Below are positions 16,492 through 24,719 of a stretch of 64,000 nt of DNA, piece by piece. This stretch comes from an uncultured Armatimonadota bacterium (lineage in GTDB: Bacteria > Armatimonadota > Fimbriimonadia > Fimbriimonadales > Fimbriimonadaceae): the NCBI GenBank assembly GCA_903899015.1, contig CAIUHP010000100.1, positions 21,221 through 85,220 of the forward strand. The letters are read 5' to 3'. A model generated the notes under the pieces. The model saw only the letters and a list, made by a program, of their open reading frames with translations. It was not told the origin of the DNA and ran no database searches. A program made the position numbers and the translations under genes. Every line of letters starts with the position of its first letter. Position 1 is the stretch's first letter.

Positions 16492-16820
16492 TAACTGTTC
16501 TTGCTCCTGTAACACGGGAATGCTGGCAATGTCTCTGATGAGAGATTCGATCGGAGAAGCAACCGCCGCAGGTCCGTTCGTGGGCGTACTCAATTTGGGT
16601 CCTTGCTTTCTCATTCACATTCCTAACGTCTTTCACGTAAGTTTACCGTCTACGGGAACGCTTGATTTTCTTGAATGGCAAAGCTCGCGTGCACCCTTCT
16701 CATCTAAGTTACGCGCTCACACAGTTACTACGAAGTTGACGAAGACGAAATTTGCCTTCAACCCGGTTGAGCAGATAGCGAAGACTTTTGTCCGTCTGGG
16801 GAACCTATCCAAACCCTCGT

Positions 16821-18293
16821 CTAGGTTCCCTTCCCCATTCTCGCGCCATCCTTCCCTTTCGCAATCGCGGAAAGAACCTGATCGGCAAGTGCCTGATCTT
16901 CCGGGTCAGTAAAGACGACTTTCATCCGTCGAATCTGCTGAATCAGCATAGGGCGTTGGTAGATCGTGTTTGTTTTCTTGAGTTCTGCCAACTCAAGATA
17001 CAAATTCATCCGGAATGAGTTCTTGGCAAAATTCTCGAAAAGCTGCCGATGTTCAGGATCCGTTGGAAGCATAGTATTGAATCCATTGTCATCCGTAAAG
17101 GTGCTGTAATAGATCTTTAAATGCTGCGGAACTTGAACCGTCCAAGCGCTTGGAACAAAGGACTCCTCGACGATCTTTCGAGTAATCATGAATGCCGAGT
17201 GCATTGGGTACGGACCGTCGGTAGTGAGATAGCGGCTGAAATAATCTCCTCGGATGGATTCTCCTAAACCGGAAATGCGTTCAAGACTTGGGTCAAACAT
17301 CCAACCGAGCCAATACCATGGCAATCGTAGGTCATGGAGCTGGTCGAAATAACTCGGTCCTGCTTTCTTCTTGGCCGCCACGTCATCCGGAAGTCCTAGA
17401 CGGTCCATGCTTAGGTGGCCATCGAGACGAGCGCGCTCCCCAAGGTCCCACATGGGGTTCAACCGTGCTGGCTGTATGTCTAATTTCTTACCCGTCAATT
17501 TCATGCGCATGACGTGCTGGAAGTAAAGCAGAGACCGCTTCTTGTTCAAGCCAATCGCTTGAGCAGGACTACTTGGCCGATTGTCGGGATTGGTAAGGAA
17601 ACTCTCGATCGCTTGATAGTTCTTCGCACTAGGGTCGGCGATATAAACGTCCTCCAGTTCGTGCGGTACGTCGCGTTCTAACTTAACGTCACTGATCCAA
17701 GTTGCAATAGATGCGTGCTCGGAACCGTGAGCCACGTCCTCACTCAGCCGATTAAACGGAATTCCGATCTTGAGTTGGGTCAAGTTGATGCCTAAGACTT
17801 CATCTCTCGCTTTTGCAGCCTCATCAAGCGACCGAATTGGCGGGCCAAATAAGGTTGGAAGCTGATCTCGAAGGTTCTCAGAGAATCGCTTATCTCGAAC
17901 CATCGGAGTTGCTCCATCAAGCACCTCTCCACCAGGCTGGAGCGGTCGATCCTTCATCGGATCAAGTTCCGCTTCGATGTGAAAAGCCTTACGCAACTCA
18001 TGAATCTGGACAAGAATCTGCTCGGCATCTGCGTCGGGCAGGTGATTTTGGGCTCGTCGCAAAATATCGCTGTCGGAAAAATTGTATACGGCAAGTTCCA
18101 GGCCATCAGGACTATGGCACGAGGAACATGCCTGTCCCTTGGTATCCAGTTTCCGCCACGCGTTAAGTGAAATAGCCGTCGTAACCTGCTTTCCACTCGA
18201 CTTGTCCGGGATGGGAGCCTCGAACCCAACCAAAGGCAAGATAAGCAACGCAAACCCCAGATGTTTCCAACATCGGTTCATCCATTCCATCAT
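16821..18293 (-). CDS. Exported protein with one c-type haem motif
   Basis: A 490-residue protein with a signal sequence (hydrophobic residues 11-24) and one CSSCH haem-attachment motif at residues 56-60, followed by a Met-containing stretch. The rest, over 400 residues, has no second CxxCH and matched no family I know. Recognisable features are conserved-looking Trp/Tyr-rich segments (LRLPWYWLGWMFDPS) and LDGHLSMDRLGLPDD. A one-haem domain at the N-terminus of a large periplasmic protein suggests electron transfer to or from an enzyme domain. It lies on the same strand as lpdA, with a 329-nt gap between them (205 nt if lpdA starts at 16614) that holds nothing I could identify. Confidence 0.7.
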   Translation of the reverse strand: MMEWMNRCWKHLGFALLILPLVGFEAPIPDKSSGKQVTTAISLNAWRKLDTKGQACSSCHSPDGLELAVYNFSDSDILRRAQNHLPDADAEQILVQIHELRKAFHIEAELDPMKDRPLQPGGEVLDGATPMVRDKRFSENLRDQLPTLFGPPIRSLDEAAKARDEVLGINLTQLKIGIPFNRLSEDVAHGSEHASIATWISDVKLERDVPHELEDVYIADPSAKNYQAIESFLTNPDNRPSSPAQAIGLNKKRSLLYFQHVMRMKLTGKKLDIQPARLNPMWDLGERARLDGHLSMDRLGLPDDVAAKKKAGPSYFDQLHDLRLPWYWLGWMFDPSLERISGLGESIRGDYFSRYLTTDGPYPMHSAFMITRKIVEESFVPSAWTVQVPQHLKIYYSTFTDDNGFNTMLPTDPEHRQLFENFAKNSFRMNLYLELAELKKTNTIYQRPMLIQQIRRMKVVFTDPEDQALADQVLSAIAKGKDGARMGKGT

Positions 18294-18414
18294 ACGTCAC
18301 TGGCACATACCCTTCGAGAACCTCTCAAATTCTTTGAGGAAAACCGTCAATCTATGCTTATGGGTCATCCTTTCGACAGCAGACAGACGTAACTATCCAT
18401 AATTGGATTGGAAG

Positions 18415-19194
18415 ATGGGTGATTTTAAGGATTGGGTTAGGAATCAAAGAGCAACAGCAACAACGGCGATCTTAACATCGTTCGTTTTGGCGGTTGTGTA
18501 CGTGGGATTCACGCATCCCACGGGCCTGATTTCGCTGCGGATCACGAATTTTTCCTTTCAAACACCCTGGACTTTTCTCACTTACCCCTGGGAATGGAAC
18601 ATCTTTGGGAGTGGAATGGCCCTCTTGGCAGGCATCTTCTTGCTCGTATGGTTCTACCAAATCGGTTCCATCATCGAACGAGAAATGGGTTCCTTGCGAT
18701 TCGCTTCCTTTTTCGGAGCGAGCATCCTCATTGCCAGTGCGTCTCTGTGGACCGTCGCGAAATCAATGGGAAGTCCAATCGCGATTTCGGGACCGTATCT
18801 GCCAATTGCTGCCACCAGCGTAGCCTGGGCAGTCCGCAACCGCAGTGCGGTCATCATGCTCTATGGCGTGATCCCGCTGAACGGAATCTTTATTGGTTGG
18901 TCTTTCGGAGTCCTTACCTTGCTCATGTTCGGTTTCCAATATCCCGCTCTGGGATTGGCGGCTTGCATTCCATTGTTTCTGGCCTTCCTCTTTGCTTCCG
19001 ATAAAATTCCGGGACTGCCATTTGTTCCTAATGGTGTTGTTATCCCTCTGCGTCGGCGAATCGACCCGAAGAAAAAGGAAGCTACAACGCGCGGAAACGT
19101 GCAATACGATCAAAGCTACTTCGATGAAGTAAAGCGTCGGGAGCAGGAGCGTCTCGAGAAAGAACGACTCCGCAAGCTGTTGGGCGAAGACTAA
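18415..19194 (+). CDS. Rhomboid-like integral membrane protein, probably not proteolytic
   Basis: About 259 residues from ATG 18415 (the frame also allows TTG 18403). It has some six hydrophobic segments followed by a highly charged cytoplasmic tail of about 60 residues (RRRIDPKKKEA...QERLEKERLRKLLGED). The order of features, WTFLTYPWEW, then a Gly-rich helix with ERE (SIIEREMGSLRF), then LPIAATSVAWA, follows the rhomboid fold. The catalytic GxSG is replaced by AATSVA and no His is found in the last helices, so it is probably a pseudo-rhomboid with a role in membrane-protein binding or folding. A CATAAT box (18397-18402) lies 12 nt before the ATG. It precedes the NanE-ROK gene by 34 nt. Confidence 0.6.
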   Translation: MGDFKDWVRNQRATATTAILTSFVLAVVYVGFTHPTGLISLRITNFSFQTPWTFLTYPWEWNIFGSGMALLAGIFLLVWFYQIGSIIEREMGSLRFASFFGASILIASASLWTVAKSMGSPIAISGPYLPIAATSVAWAVRNRSAVIMLYGVIPLNGIFIGWSFGVLTLLMFGFQYPALGLAACIPLFLAFLFASDKIPGLPFVPNGVVIPLRRRIDPKKKEATTRGNVQYDQSYFDEVKRREQERLEKERLRKLLGED

Positions 19195-19217
19195 CTCTTA
19201 CCGAGCCTCGTTCGTAC

Positions 19218-19223
19218 TAAAAT
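19218..19223 (+). promoter_or_regulatory. -10 box for the NanE-ROK gene
   Basis: TAAAAT, 5 nt before GTG 19229; leaderless arrangement. Confidence 0.45.
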
Positions 19224-19228
19224 GTTTC

Positions 19229-20659
19229 GTGACTTTGACTTCTCTGATTGATCTACTCGCACAGAGTCCGCTGATCGCGTCTGTTCAAGCGACAGAAGGT
19301 TCAGCATCCGATGATCCCTACGTTCTCACAAAATTAGCCCTCGCGAGCATTCAAGAAGGAGTTCAGGTTTTGCGCCTACAAGGCGTCGAGAACATTCGAT
19401 CCGTTCGAGCAGCAACGAACGTTCCCATTATCGGACTGATTAAGCGCACCTACCCAGATTCCCGAGTCTACATCACACCAACTGAGCTTGAAATTCGCGA
19501 ACTGATTGATTGCGGAGTCAATGTCATCGCGACGGATGCCACCTCGCGAGTCCGCCCGCACCAAGAGAATTTGAGACAGTTGATCGCCTTGGCTCATGAA
19601 AATGGACTTCCTGTTCTTGCCGATATCGATTCACTGGAAAGCGCCGAGTTTGCACTTGCATGTGGAGCCGATTGCCTAAGTACAACCCTAGCCGGTTACA
19701 CGGCTGAGTCCCCTTCGACAGTCGGCCCCGATTTGGACTTGCTTCGAAAAATTGTCCAAATAACTAAGGTGCCCGTATTTGCGGAAGGAAGATATAGCCA
19801 GAAGTGGCAAGTAAATGCCGCGCTTCGCATTGGAGCGGAGGGCGTCATCGTCGGCGGTGCCCTCAACGATCCCATAAAAACCACTCGGTCTCTTATGCCA
19901 AGTCGAAGGGCGAACGGAAATGTTGGAGCGGTTGATATCGGCGGAACTTGGATGAGGTTCGGAATCTTCTCACCTGAATGGGAATTGCTCAAAGTCGAAC
20001 GCATGCCCGTTCTTGAAGCACGCCAAGACCGAATTGATTGGATTCGATCCCAAATTGAGTCCTCCGGAGTCACCGCGGTCGGAGTCAGTTCAGGCGGTAC
20101 CGTCGATCCTTCCACGGGCGAACTCTGGGAAGCGAAAGCCCTCATTCCGGATCACGTAGGAACGGTTTTTAGTGAAGCGACGCTCGGAGTCCCAACCGTC
20201 GCCCTGAATGACGGCCTTGCGAGCGCGTGGGGGCATGCATGCCTATCGCAATATGCAGGGAAAAGGGTGGCTACGCTCGCTCTTGGAACTGGCGTCGGGT
20301 GTGGCTTTGTGGCGGACGGCAAGATTCAAATGGGTTCCCGAGGAGAGTATCCTCGCCTCAACGACTTGCCTGGGCCTGGCGGGCAGACTTTTGAAGACAT
20401 GCTCGGCGGAGCCGCTCTGAGCCCGACGCCTTCCGGAAGCCAGAAGGCCACCGCCCTGCAAGCCTTTCTTCAAGCAGGAATCGTGCTTCAAGAGATGTAC
20501 TTCCCTGATCAGATTGTTGTTTGCGGTGCGGTCGGGTTAAGCGACTGGCTCAAGCTCTATCTTCAATCTCCGGGTCTGAGCGCTTCTCCATTCGGGTTCG
20601 ATGCTGGCATTTTCGGAGCGGCCGCATTGGTGCTTTATCCTCCTGAACGAGTCTGGTAA
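19229..20659 (+). CDS. Bifunctional N-acetylmannosamine-6-phosphate 2-epimerase / ROK kinase
   Basis: A 476-residue fusion. Residues 1 to about 228 are a NanE-type TIM barrel (SPLIASVQA, RLQGVENI, PIIGLIKRTYPDS, CGADCLSTTLAGYT, PVFAEGRYS), which interconverts ManNAc-6-P and GlcNAc-6-P. From about residue 230 comes a ROK kinase (GAVDIGGTWMRFGIF for ATP binding, VSSGGTVDP, ALNDGLASAWGHA with the catalytic Asp, TLALGTGVGCGFV). Together these could phosphorylate ManNAc and convert it to GlcNAc-6-P in sialic acid or amino-sugar use. The ROK zinc motif (GH...CxCGxxGC) is missing: that stretch reads EYPRLNDLPGPGGQTFEDML, with no Cys. The kinase domain is also short. No sialidase or aldolase gene is adjacent; the next gene is a beta-mannosidase. 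Confidence 0.85.
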   Translation: MTLTSLIDLLAQSPLIASVQATEGSASDDPYVLTKLALASIQEGVQVLRLQGVENIRSVRAATNVPIIGLIKRTYPDSRVYITPTELEIRELIDCGVNVIATDATSRVRPHQENLRQLIALAHENGLPVLADIDSLESAEFALACGADCLSTTLAGYTAESPSTVGPDLDLLRKIVQITKVPVFAEGRYSQKWQVNAALRIGAEGVIVGGALNDPIKTTRSLMPSRRANGNVGAVDIGGTWMRFGIFSPEWELLKVERMPVLEARQDRIDWIRSQIESSGVTAVGVSSGGTVDPSTGELWEAKALIPDHVGTVFSEATLGVPTVALNDGLASAWGHACLSQYAGKRVATLALGTGVGCGFVADGKIQMGSRGEYPRLNDLPGPGGQTFEDMLGGAALSPTPSGSQKATALQAFLQAGIVLQEMYFPDQIVVCGAVGLSDWLKLYLQSPGLSASPFGFDAGIFGAAALVLYPPERVW

Positions 20660-20750
20660 CAAGCGTTGCTCCGAGTTCGGATGACCAAGCTCGAGCAAAA
20701 CCTTAAAACTCCTCCATTTACGCCTCACCGTCCAAGTAGACTTTCGGGCG

Positions 20751-23258
20751 ATGCTTCAGACGACCTATTTGCACTCTGATTGGGAATTCGCAGAGAAATC
20801 TTGGCCCGGCGGCAAGGTTGCGACGGTGGAAACGGGTTGGTTGCCTGCAACCGTGCCTGGCCACGTACACCTTGATTTGATTGAAAACGGAATCATCGCT
20901 CACCCGTTTGAGCGAATGAACGAATTAGGTTGTCAGTGGGTTGACCTCAAGGATTGGAGCTATCGAACCACTTTCGAATGGCGATCGACTGATAGATTGC
21001 CAAACCGAGTGTTGAAGTTTGAAGGTCTCGATACCGTATGCACGATCTACCTGAATGATGAAAAGATCGGTGAGCACGACAACATGTTTGTGGGACTCGA
21101 GATTGACGTCACCAGCAAATTGAAGCTTGGCGAAAATACCCTCCGCATCGACTTTCAGTCCGCAGTGAATGTTGGAAACGCTCGGCGCGACGCCTACTTT
21201 GCGAAGGAAGGCATTGCTGCCGATGTCTTGAACTTTGACGAGCGAGCATTTGTTCGTAAAGCCCAATACATGTTTGGTTGGGATTGGGGTCCCCGACTCG
21301 TGTCGTGCGGCATTTGGCGCCCTGTTTCCCTCATTGAGTTTTCTGCTCGCATTCTCGATACCCACGTTCAGCAAACTCACCGTCCCGATGGCTCGGTGGA
21401 AGTTCTCTGTTCTGTCGAACATCAAGGCGAAGCGGATGGATGGATGGTGCACGTTTTTGATCCGGATGGCGAATCGATAGACGAGTTCATGATGGCTGGC
21501 CCCGGTCAACCCGTCGTTATTGAGACTCCTGCGCTTTGGGATCCCCGAAATCCGGTTACCTATGAATTTGCGTTTACGCTTGCGAGTGCTCGGGAGCCCC
21601 AAGAAGTTGTTTTTGGATTAGATGACCAAGAACCCATCGATATCCACGATATCGTGTATGCGACGATCGGACTGACGAATATCAAACTTCTCCGTGAACC
21701 AGACGAATTTGGCGAGTCGTTCGAGTTCGAAGTTAATGGAAACAAGATTTGGGCTCGTGGCGCCAACTGGATTCCCGATCATTCGTTCCCGTCCGTCGTC
21801 AACCGAGATCAGTACCGGGATCGACTGGAGAAAGCCGTCGATATGGGATTCAACATGCTCCGCGTTTGGGGCGGCGGTCTTTACGAGACAGATGAGTTCT
21901 ATGAGCTTTGTGACGAGTTAGGCATCCTCGTTTGGCAAGATTTCCCATTTGCCTGCGCTTACTATCCAGATGACGAAGCATGGCAAAACGTCATAAAAGT
22001 CGAAGCTACTGAGAACATCAAGCGCCTTCGAAATCATCCATCTCTCGCACTCTGGTGCGGAAACAACGAAAACCTTGAGATGCACATCAATACTTGGGGT
22101 GGCAAAGAACGACACCCAAGTCGCTATTACGGTGTGAATCATTACGACAAGGTGCTTCCGCAACTTGTTTCAGAACTCAACCCGACCATTCCCTACATCT
22201 CGACTTCCCCGATTGGCGATAACCCCAATAACGATGGAAAGTCAGAAAAGCAGACTGGCCCGAACTCTGGCGGCTACGGCGACCAGCATTGTTGGGACGT
22301 CTGGCATGGTCGAGGAGATTGGAAGTACTATGCCGATTCAACTGGCCGCTTCTCGAGCGAGTACGGCTTTGCCTCTTCGTGTAGCACCGCTCTTTGGTCG
22401 AAGACCCTTGACGACACTGACTGGGATCCTCATTCCAAAGTCGTTCAGTGGCACGATCGGACCGGAAAGGGGCACGAAACCTTCCACGGCTACGTTAAGC
22501 TCCACTACCCGGAACCAGTGACCCTAGAGGACTGGGTCTATTACAGTCAGCTCAATCAGCGTGATGCTTTACGATGTGGGGTCGAGCATTATCGGCGGTC
22601 CGTCTTCTGCCGTGGATCGCTTATATGGCAACTTAACGATTGTTGGCCAGTTCAAAGCTGGTCCATCATGGACAGTGACGGTGATTACAAGGCGCTTGGC
22701 TACCAATTGCGTCGGCTGTATGGTGACCGTCTTCTCAGTATTGTTCGGGACAACGATAAGCTCACGCTGTGGGCGATGAACGATGGTGAAGAGCCTTGGT
22801 TTGCTCCCGTGATCTTGTCCGCGATCCACCTAAGAACTGGCGAAGTCCTGGAAGTGTGGGAAGCAGAAATTGAGCTCGAACCCAATTCTCGAGGCCCACT
22901 TTTGGAAGCGTCTATTCATGGAATGTCCGTACCTGATACGATCATTGTCGCGGTCGATGGCTTTGGCGAAGTTGACGCGTGGCAGCTGCTTGCCGAACCT
23001 AAATCTGCTCGATTCCCATCGGCTGAACCATTGGTTGTCTCAACCTTTGAGGAGGGCGTACTCACGATCAAAACAACCACGCCATTGGTCGATCTGATGC
23101 TCACCGAAGACGGAGCCCCTTCGAAGTTCATTGATAACTTCATCACGGTCTCCCAACCCGGTACGTTCAGTGTCCGCGTAAATGCCCTACCTGTTTCCTT
23201 AGAAGCAAGGTCGCTGGCTGGAATCCACCCTGTAAAAGTAACCCGTTCCCCGCTCTAG
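20751..23258 (+). CDS. GH2 beta-mannosidase
   Basis: An 835-residue GH2 enzyme without a signal peptide, so probably cytoplasmic, cleaving mannose from the non-reducing end of imported manno-oligosaccharides. The order is an N-terminal sugar-binding domain (WLPATVPGHVHLDLIENGII, typical of beta-mannosidases), an Ig-like domain, the TIM barrel (RVWGGGLYE, LGILVWQDFPFACAYYP) with acid/base Glu in LWCGNNENLEM (near 437) and nucleophile Glu in SSEYGFASS (near 536), and C-terminal beta domains. It probably works with the GH26 mannanase and GH27 alpha-galactosidase farther along. It starts 92 nt after NanE-ROK. A TAGACT box lies 8 nt before the ATG. The stop codon sits inside a perfect 14-bp hairpin. 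Confidence 0.93.
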   Translation: MLQTTYLHSDWEFAEKSWPGGKVATVETGWLPATVPGHVHLDLIENGIIAHPFERMNELGCQWVDLKDWSYRTTFEWRSTDRLPNRVLKFEGLDTVCTIYLNDEKIGEHDNMFVGLEIDVTSKLKLGENTLRIDFQSAVNVGNARRDAYFAKEGIAADVLNFDERAFVRKAQYMFGWDWGPRLVSCGIWRPVSLIEFSARILDTHVQQTHRPDGSVEVLCSVEHQGEADGWMVHVFDPDGESIDEFMMAGPGQPVVIETPALWDPRNPVTYEFAFTLASAREPQEVVFGLDDQEPIDIHDIVYATIGLTNIKLLREPDEFGESFEFEVNGNKIWARGANWIPDHSFPSVVNRDQYRDRLEKAVDMGFNMLRVWGGGLYETDEFYELCDELGILVWQDFPFACAYYPDDEAWQNVIKVEATENIKRLRNHPSLALWCGNNENLEMHINTWGGKERHPSRYYGVNHYDKVLPQLVSELNPTIPYISTSPIGDNPNNDGKSEKQTGPNSGGYGDQHCWDVWHGRGDWKYYADSTGRFSSEYGFASSCSTALWSKTLDDTDWDPHSKVVQWHDRTGKGHETFHGYVKLHYPEPVTLEDWVYYSQLNQRDALRCGVEHYRRSVFCRGSLIWQLNDCWPVQSWSIMDSDGDYKALGYQLRRLYGDRLLSIVRDNDKLTLWAMNDGEEPWFAPVILSAIHLRTGEVLEVWEAEIELEPNSRGPLLEASIHGMSVPDTIIVAVDGFGEVDAWQLLAEPKSARFPSAEPLVVSTFEEGVLTIKTTTPLVDLMLTEDGAPSKFIDNFITVSQPGTFSVRVNALPVSLEARSLAGIHPVKVTRSPL

Positions 23259-23271
23259 CGGGGAACGGGTT
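23240..23271. terminator. Perfect 14-bp hairpin overlapping the beta-mannosidase stop codon
   Basis: AACCCGTTCCCCGC (23240-23253) and GCGGGGAACGGGTT (23258-23271) with a TCTA loop. The TAG stop (23256-23258) spans the loop and first stem base. No T-run follows in either direction, so it may be a factor-dependent terminator or a 3'-end stabiliser between two convergent genes. Confidence 0.6.
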
Positions 23272-23280
23272 GGGAGCTTG

Positions 23281-23805
23281 CTACAATCCACCCAAACCAA
23301 TCGGATCATCGAAATCCAACGGGCGGTTGATACACAGGTCCGCTCCAAGCTTGTAGCCAAGGTACACCTCTGTGTCCGAGCCATTCGTGATGAATATCAC
23401 CGGTAGGTCGTACCCACCTTCCATGCTTCGAATCAACAGAATGTTTCTCTCCTGATCTAGAATCGCCAAACCTGGCTTCCAAAACCGAAACGTTTCTACG
23501 AAACTTCTCTTGGTTGTTGAAATGATCTGATGTTTCGTTCGCGAACGAAGATTGAGCATCACAACCGTCTGCTCCAAAGGGTCCCGCAAACAAACCAAGA
23601 TCCGCAGCCGGCGCTCCTCGAATCCCCCACCCACATCAATTGATGAAGGAGGTACCCGCCAAAGATCAACTGCAGTCTGAAACACCATCTCTCCCGCCAT
23701 TTTATTGACGGCATGATTACTCACGATGGTTCGCTGTGCCAAAGCCACACGAATGTCTCGTATCTGTCCGACGGGTTCGTACAGATGTTTTACATTCCTC
23801 ATCAC
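23281..23805 (-). CDS. Protein with a degenerate receiver-like domain
   Basis: A 174-residue protein. From about residue 65 the sequence follows the response-regulator receiver fold: RILVCLRDPLEQTVVMLNL (strand 1 and helix 1), PGLAILD (strand 3), LPVIFITNGSD (strand 4) and LGYKLGADLCINRPLDFDD (strand 5, where receivers carry a conserved Lys-Pro). The acidic pair after strand 1 is not intact and the Lys position is NRP, so phosphorylation is doubtful; it looks like a pseudo-receiver. The first 60 residues have no recognised domain. It is convergent with the beta-mannosidase gene, and repeat copy C begins 24 nt upstream of its start. Confidence 0.5.
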   Translation of the reverse strand: MMRNVKHLYEPVGQIRDIRVALAQRTIVSNHAVNKMAGEMVFQTAVDLWRVPPSSIDVGGGFEERRLRILVCLRDPLEQTVVMLNLRSRTKHQIISTTKRSFVETFRFWKPGLAILDQERNILLIRSMEGGYDLPVIFITNGSDTEVYLGYKLGADLCINRPLDFDDPIGLGGL

Positions 23806-23829
23806 CGCCCATCTACTAACGAACCAACG

Positions 23830-24040
23830 CCGATGGTCTCCTTTCCCCCGTTAACAGAAGCCCTTGTAGCCGGAGGTGGTTCGTGCCTCCGAGCCTATTC
23901 GGAGATGCTACACAACCCGGAATTCAACACTGACTTGGTCATTGATTTCGGAGATGTAAACGTTTGGGAATGGGTATGCGGAGGCACGAACCACCTCCGT
24001 CTACAGGGGCTCTGGTGGTAGAAAGGAGGTGGCCATCGAT
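23830..24040. repeat. REPIN-like palindromic repeat, copy C
   Basis: About 211 bp. Core hairpins at 23871-23891 and, inverted, 23979-23999. Outer arms CGATGGTCTCC and GGAGGTGGCCATCG also pair. The centre differs from copies A and B but is shared with D and E. Confidence 0.9.
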
Positions 24041-24078
24041 AAGGTCACGATCGTATCGTTTTCCATGTCGGACCTTTG

Positions 24079-24288
24079 CCGATGGCCTCCTTTCCCCGTT
24101 AACATAAGCCCCTGTAGCCGGAGGTGGTTCGTGCCTCCGACCAGTCCCCTAGGCATCATGAGCCTCGGAAATCAACACGGACTTGGTCATTGATTTCGGA
24201 GGTGTAAACGTTTGGGAATGGGTATGCGGAGGCACGAACCACCTCCGTCTACAGGGGCTCTGGTGGTAGAAAGGAGGTGGCCATCGAT
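24079..24288. repeat. REPIN-like palindromic repeat, copy D
   Basis: About 210 bp, in tandem with C at a period of about 249 bp. Core hairpins at 24119-24139 and, inverted, 24227-24247. The linker to the next copy (AAGGTCACGATCGTATCG...) is also repeated between C and D and between D and E. Confidence 0.9.
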
Positions 24289-24325
24289 AAGGTCACGATC
24301 GTATCGTTTCCGAATCGTGACATAT

Positions 24326-24614
24326 GCCGATGGCCTCCTTTCCCCGTTAACATAAGCCCCCGTAGCCGGAGGTGGTTCGTGCCTCCGTGCCTATTCGGAG
24401 ATGCTACACAACCCGGAATTCAACACTGACTTGGTCGTTGATTTCGGAGATGTAAACGTTTGGGAATGGGTATGCGGATGCATCATGAGATTCGGAATTC
24501 AACACGAATTGGGTCGTTGATTTCCGAGATGTAAACGATTGGGAATCGGTATGCGGAGGCACAACCACCTCTGGCTACAGGGGCCCTGATGAACGGCTTG
24601 GAGAGACTATCGAT
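24326..24614. repeat. REPIN-like palindromic repeat, copy E, with internal duplication
   Basis: About 289 bp. The left core lies at 24367-24387; the right core (24554-24573) is decayed. The centre, around GGAATTCAACAC through GATGTAAACG, is present twice in diverged form, so this copy has gained an internal duplication. Confidence 0.85.
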
Positions 24615-24666
24615 AGGGCCCGCAGACCAGGTTCCGAAGGCATTTGTCCGCCAAATCCCCCCAAAA

Positions 24667-24694
24667 GAACGGATTGCTGATTGGCAATCCGTTC
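24667..24694 (-). terminator. Hairpin terminator of the reaction-centre-type cytochrome gene
   Basis: GAACGGATTGC (24667-24677) pairs with GCAATCCGTTC (24684-24694), an 11-bp perfect stem. On the minus strand it is followed by TTTTGGGG, a weak T-tract. It begins 26 nt after the stop codon of the gene at 24720. Confidence 0.6.
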
Positions 24695-24719
24695 CCTAAC
24701 TTACCGTGCCTCCGTAATC

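Noticed and set aside
23830..24614. CRISPR array
   Set aside because: The units are about 210-290 bp with internal palindromes and near-identical centres; there are no short uniform repeats with unique spacers and no cas genes.
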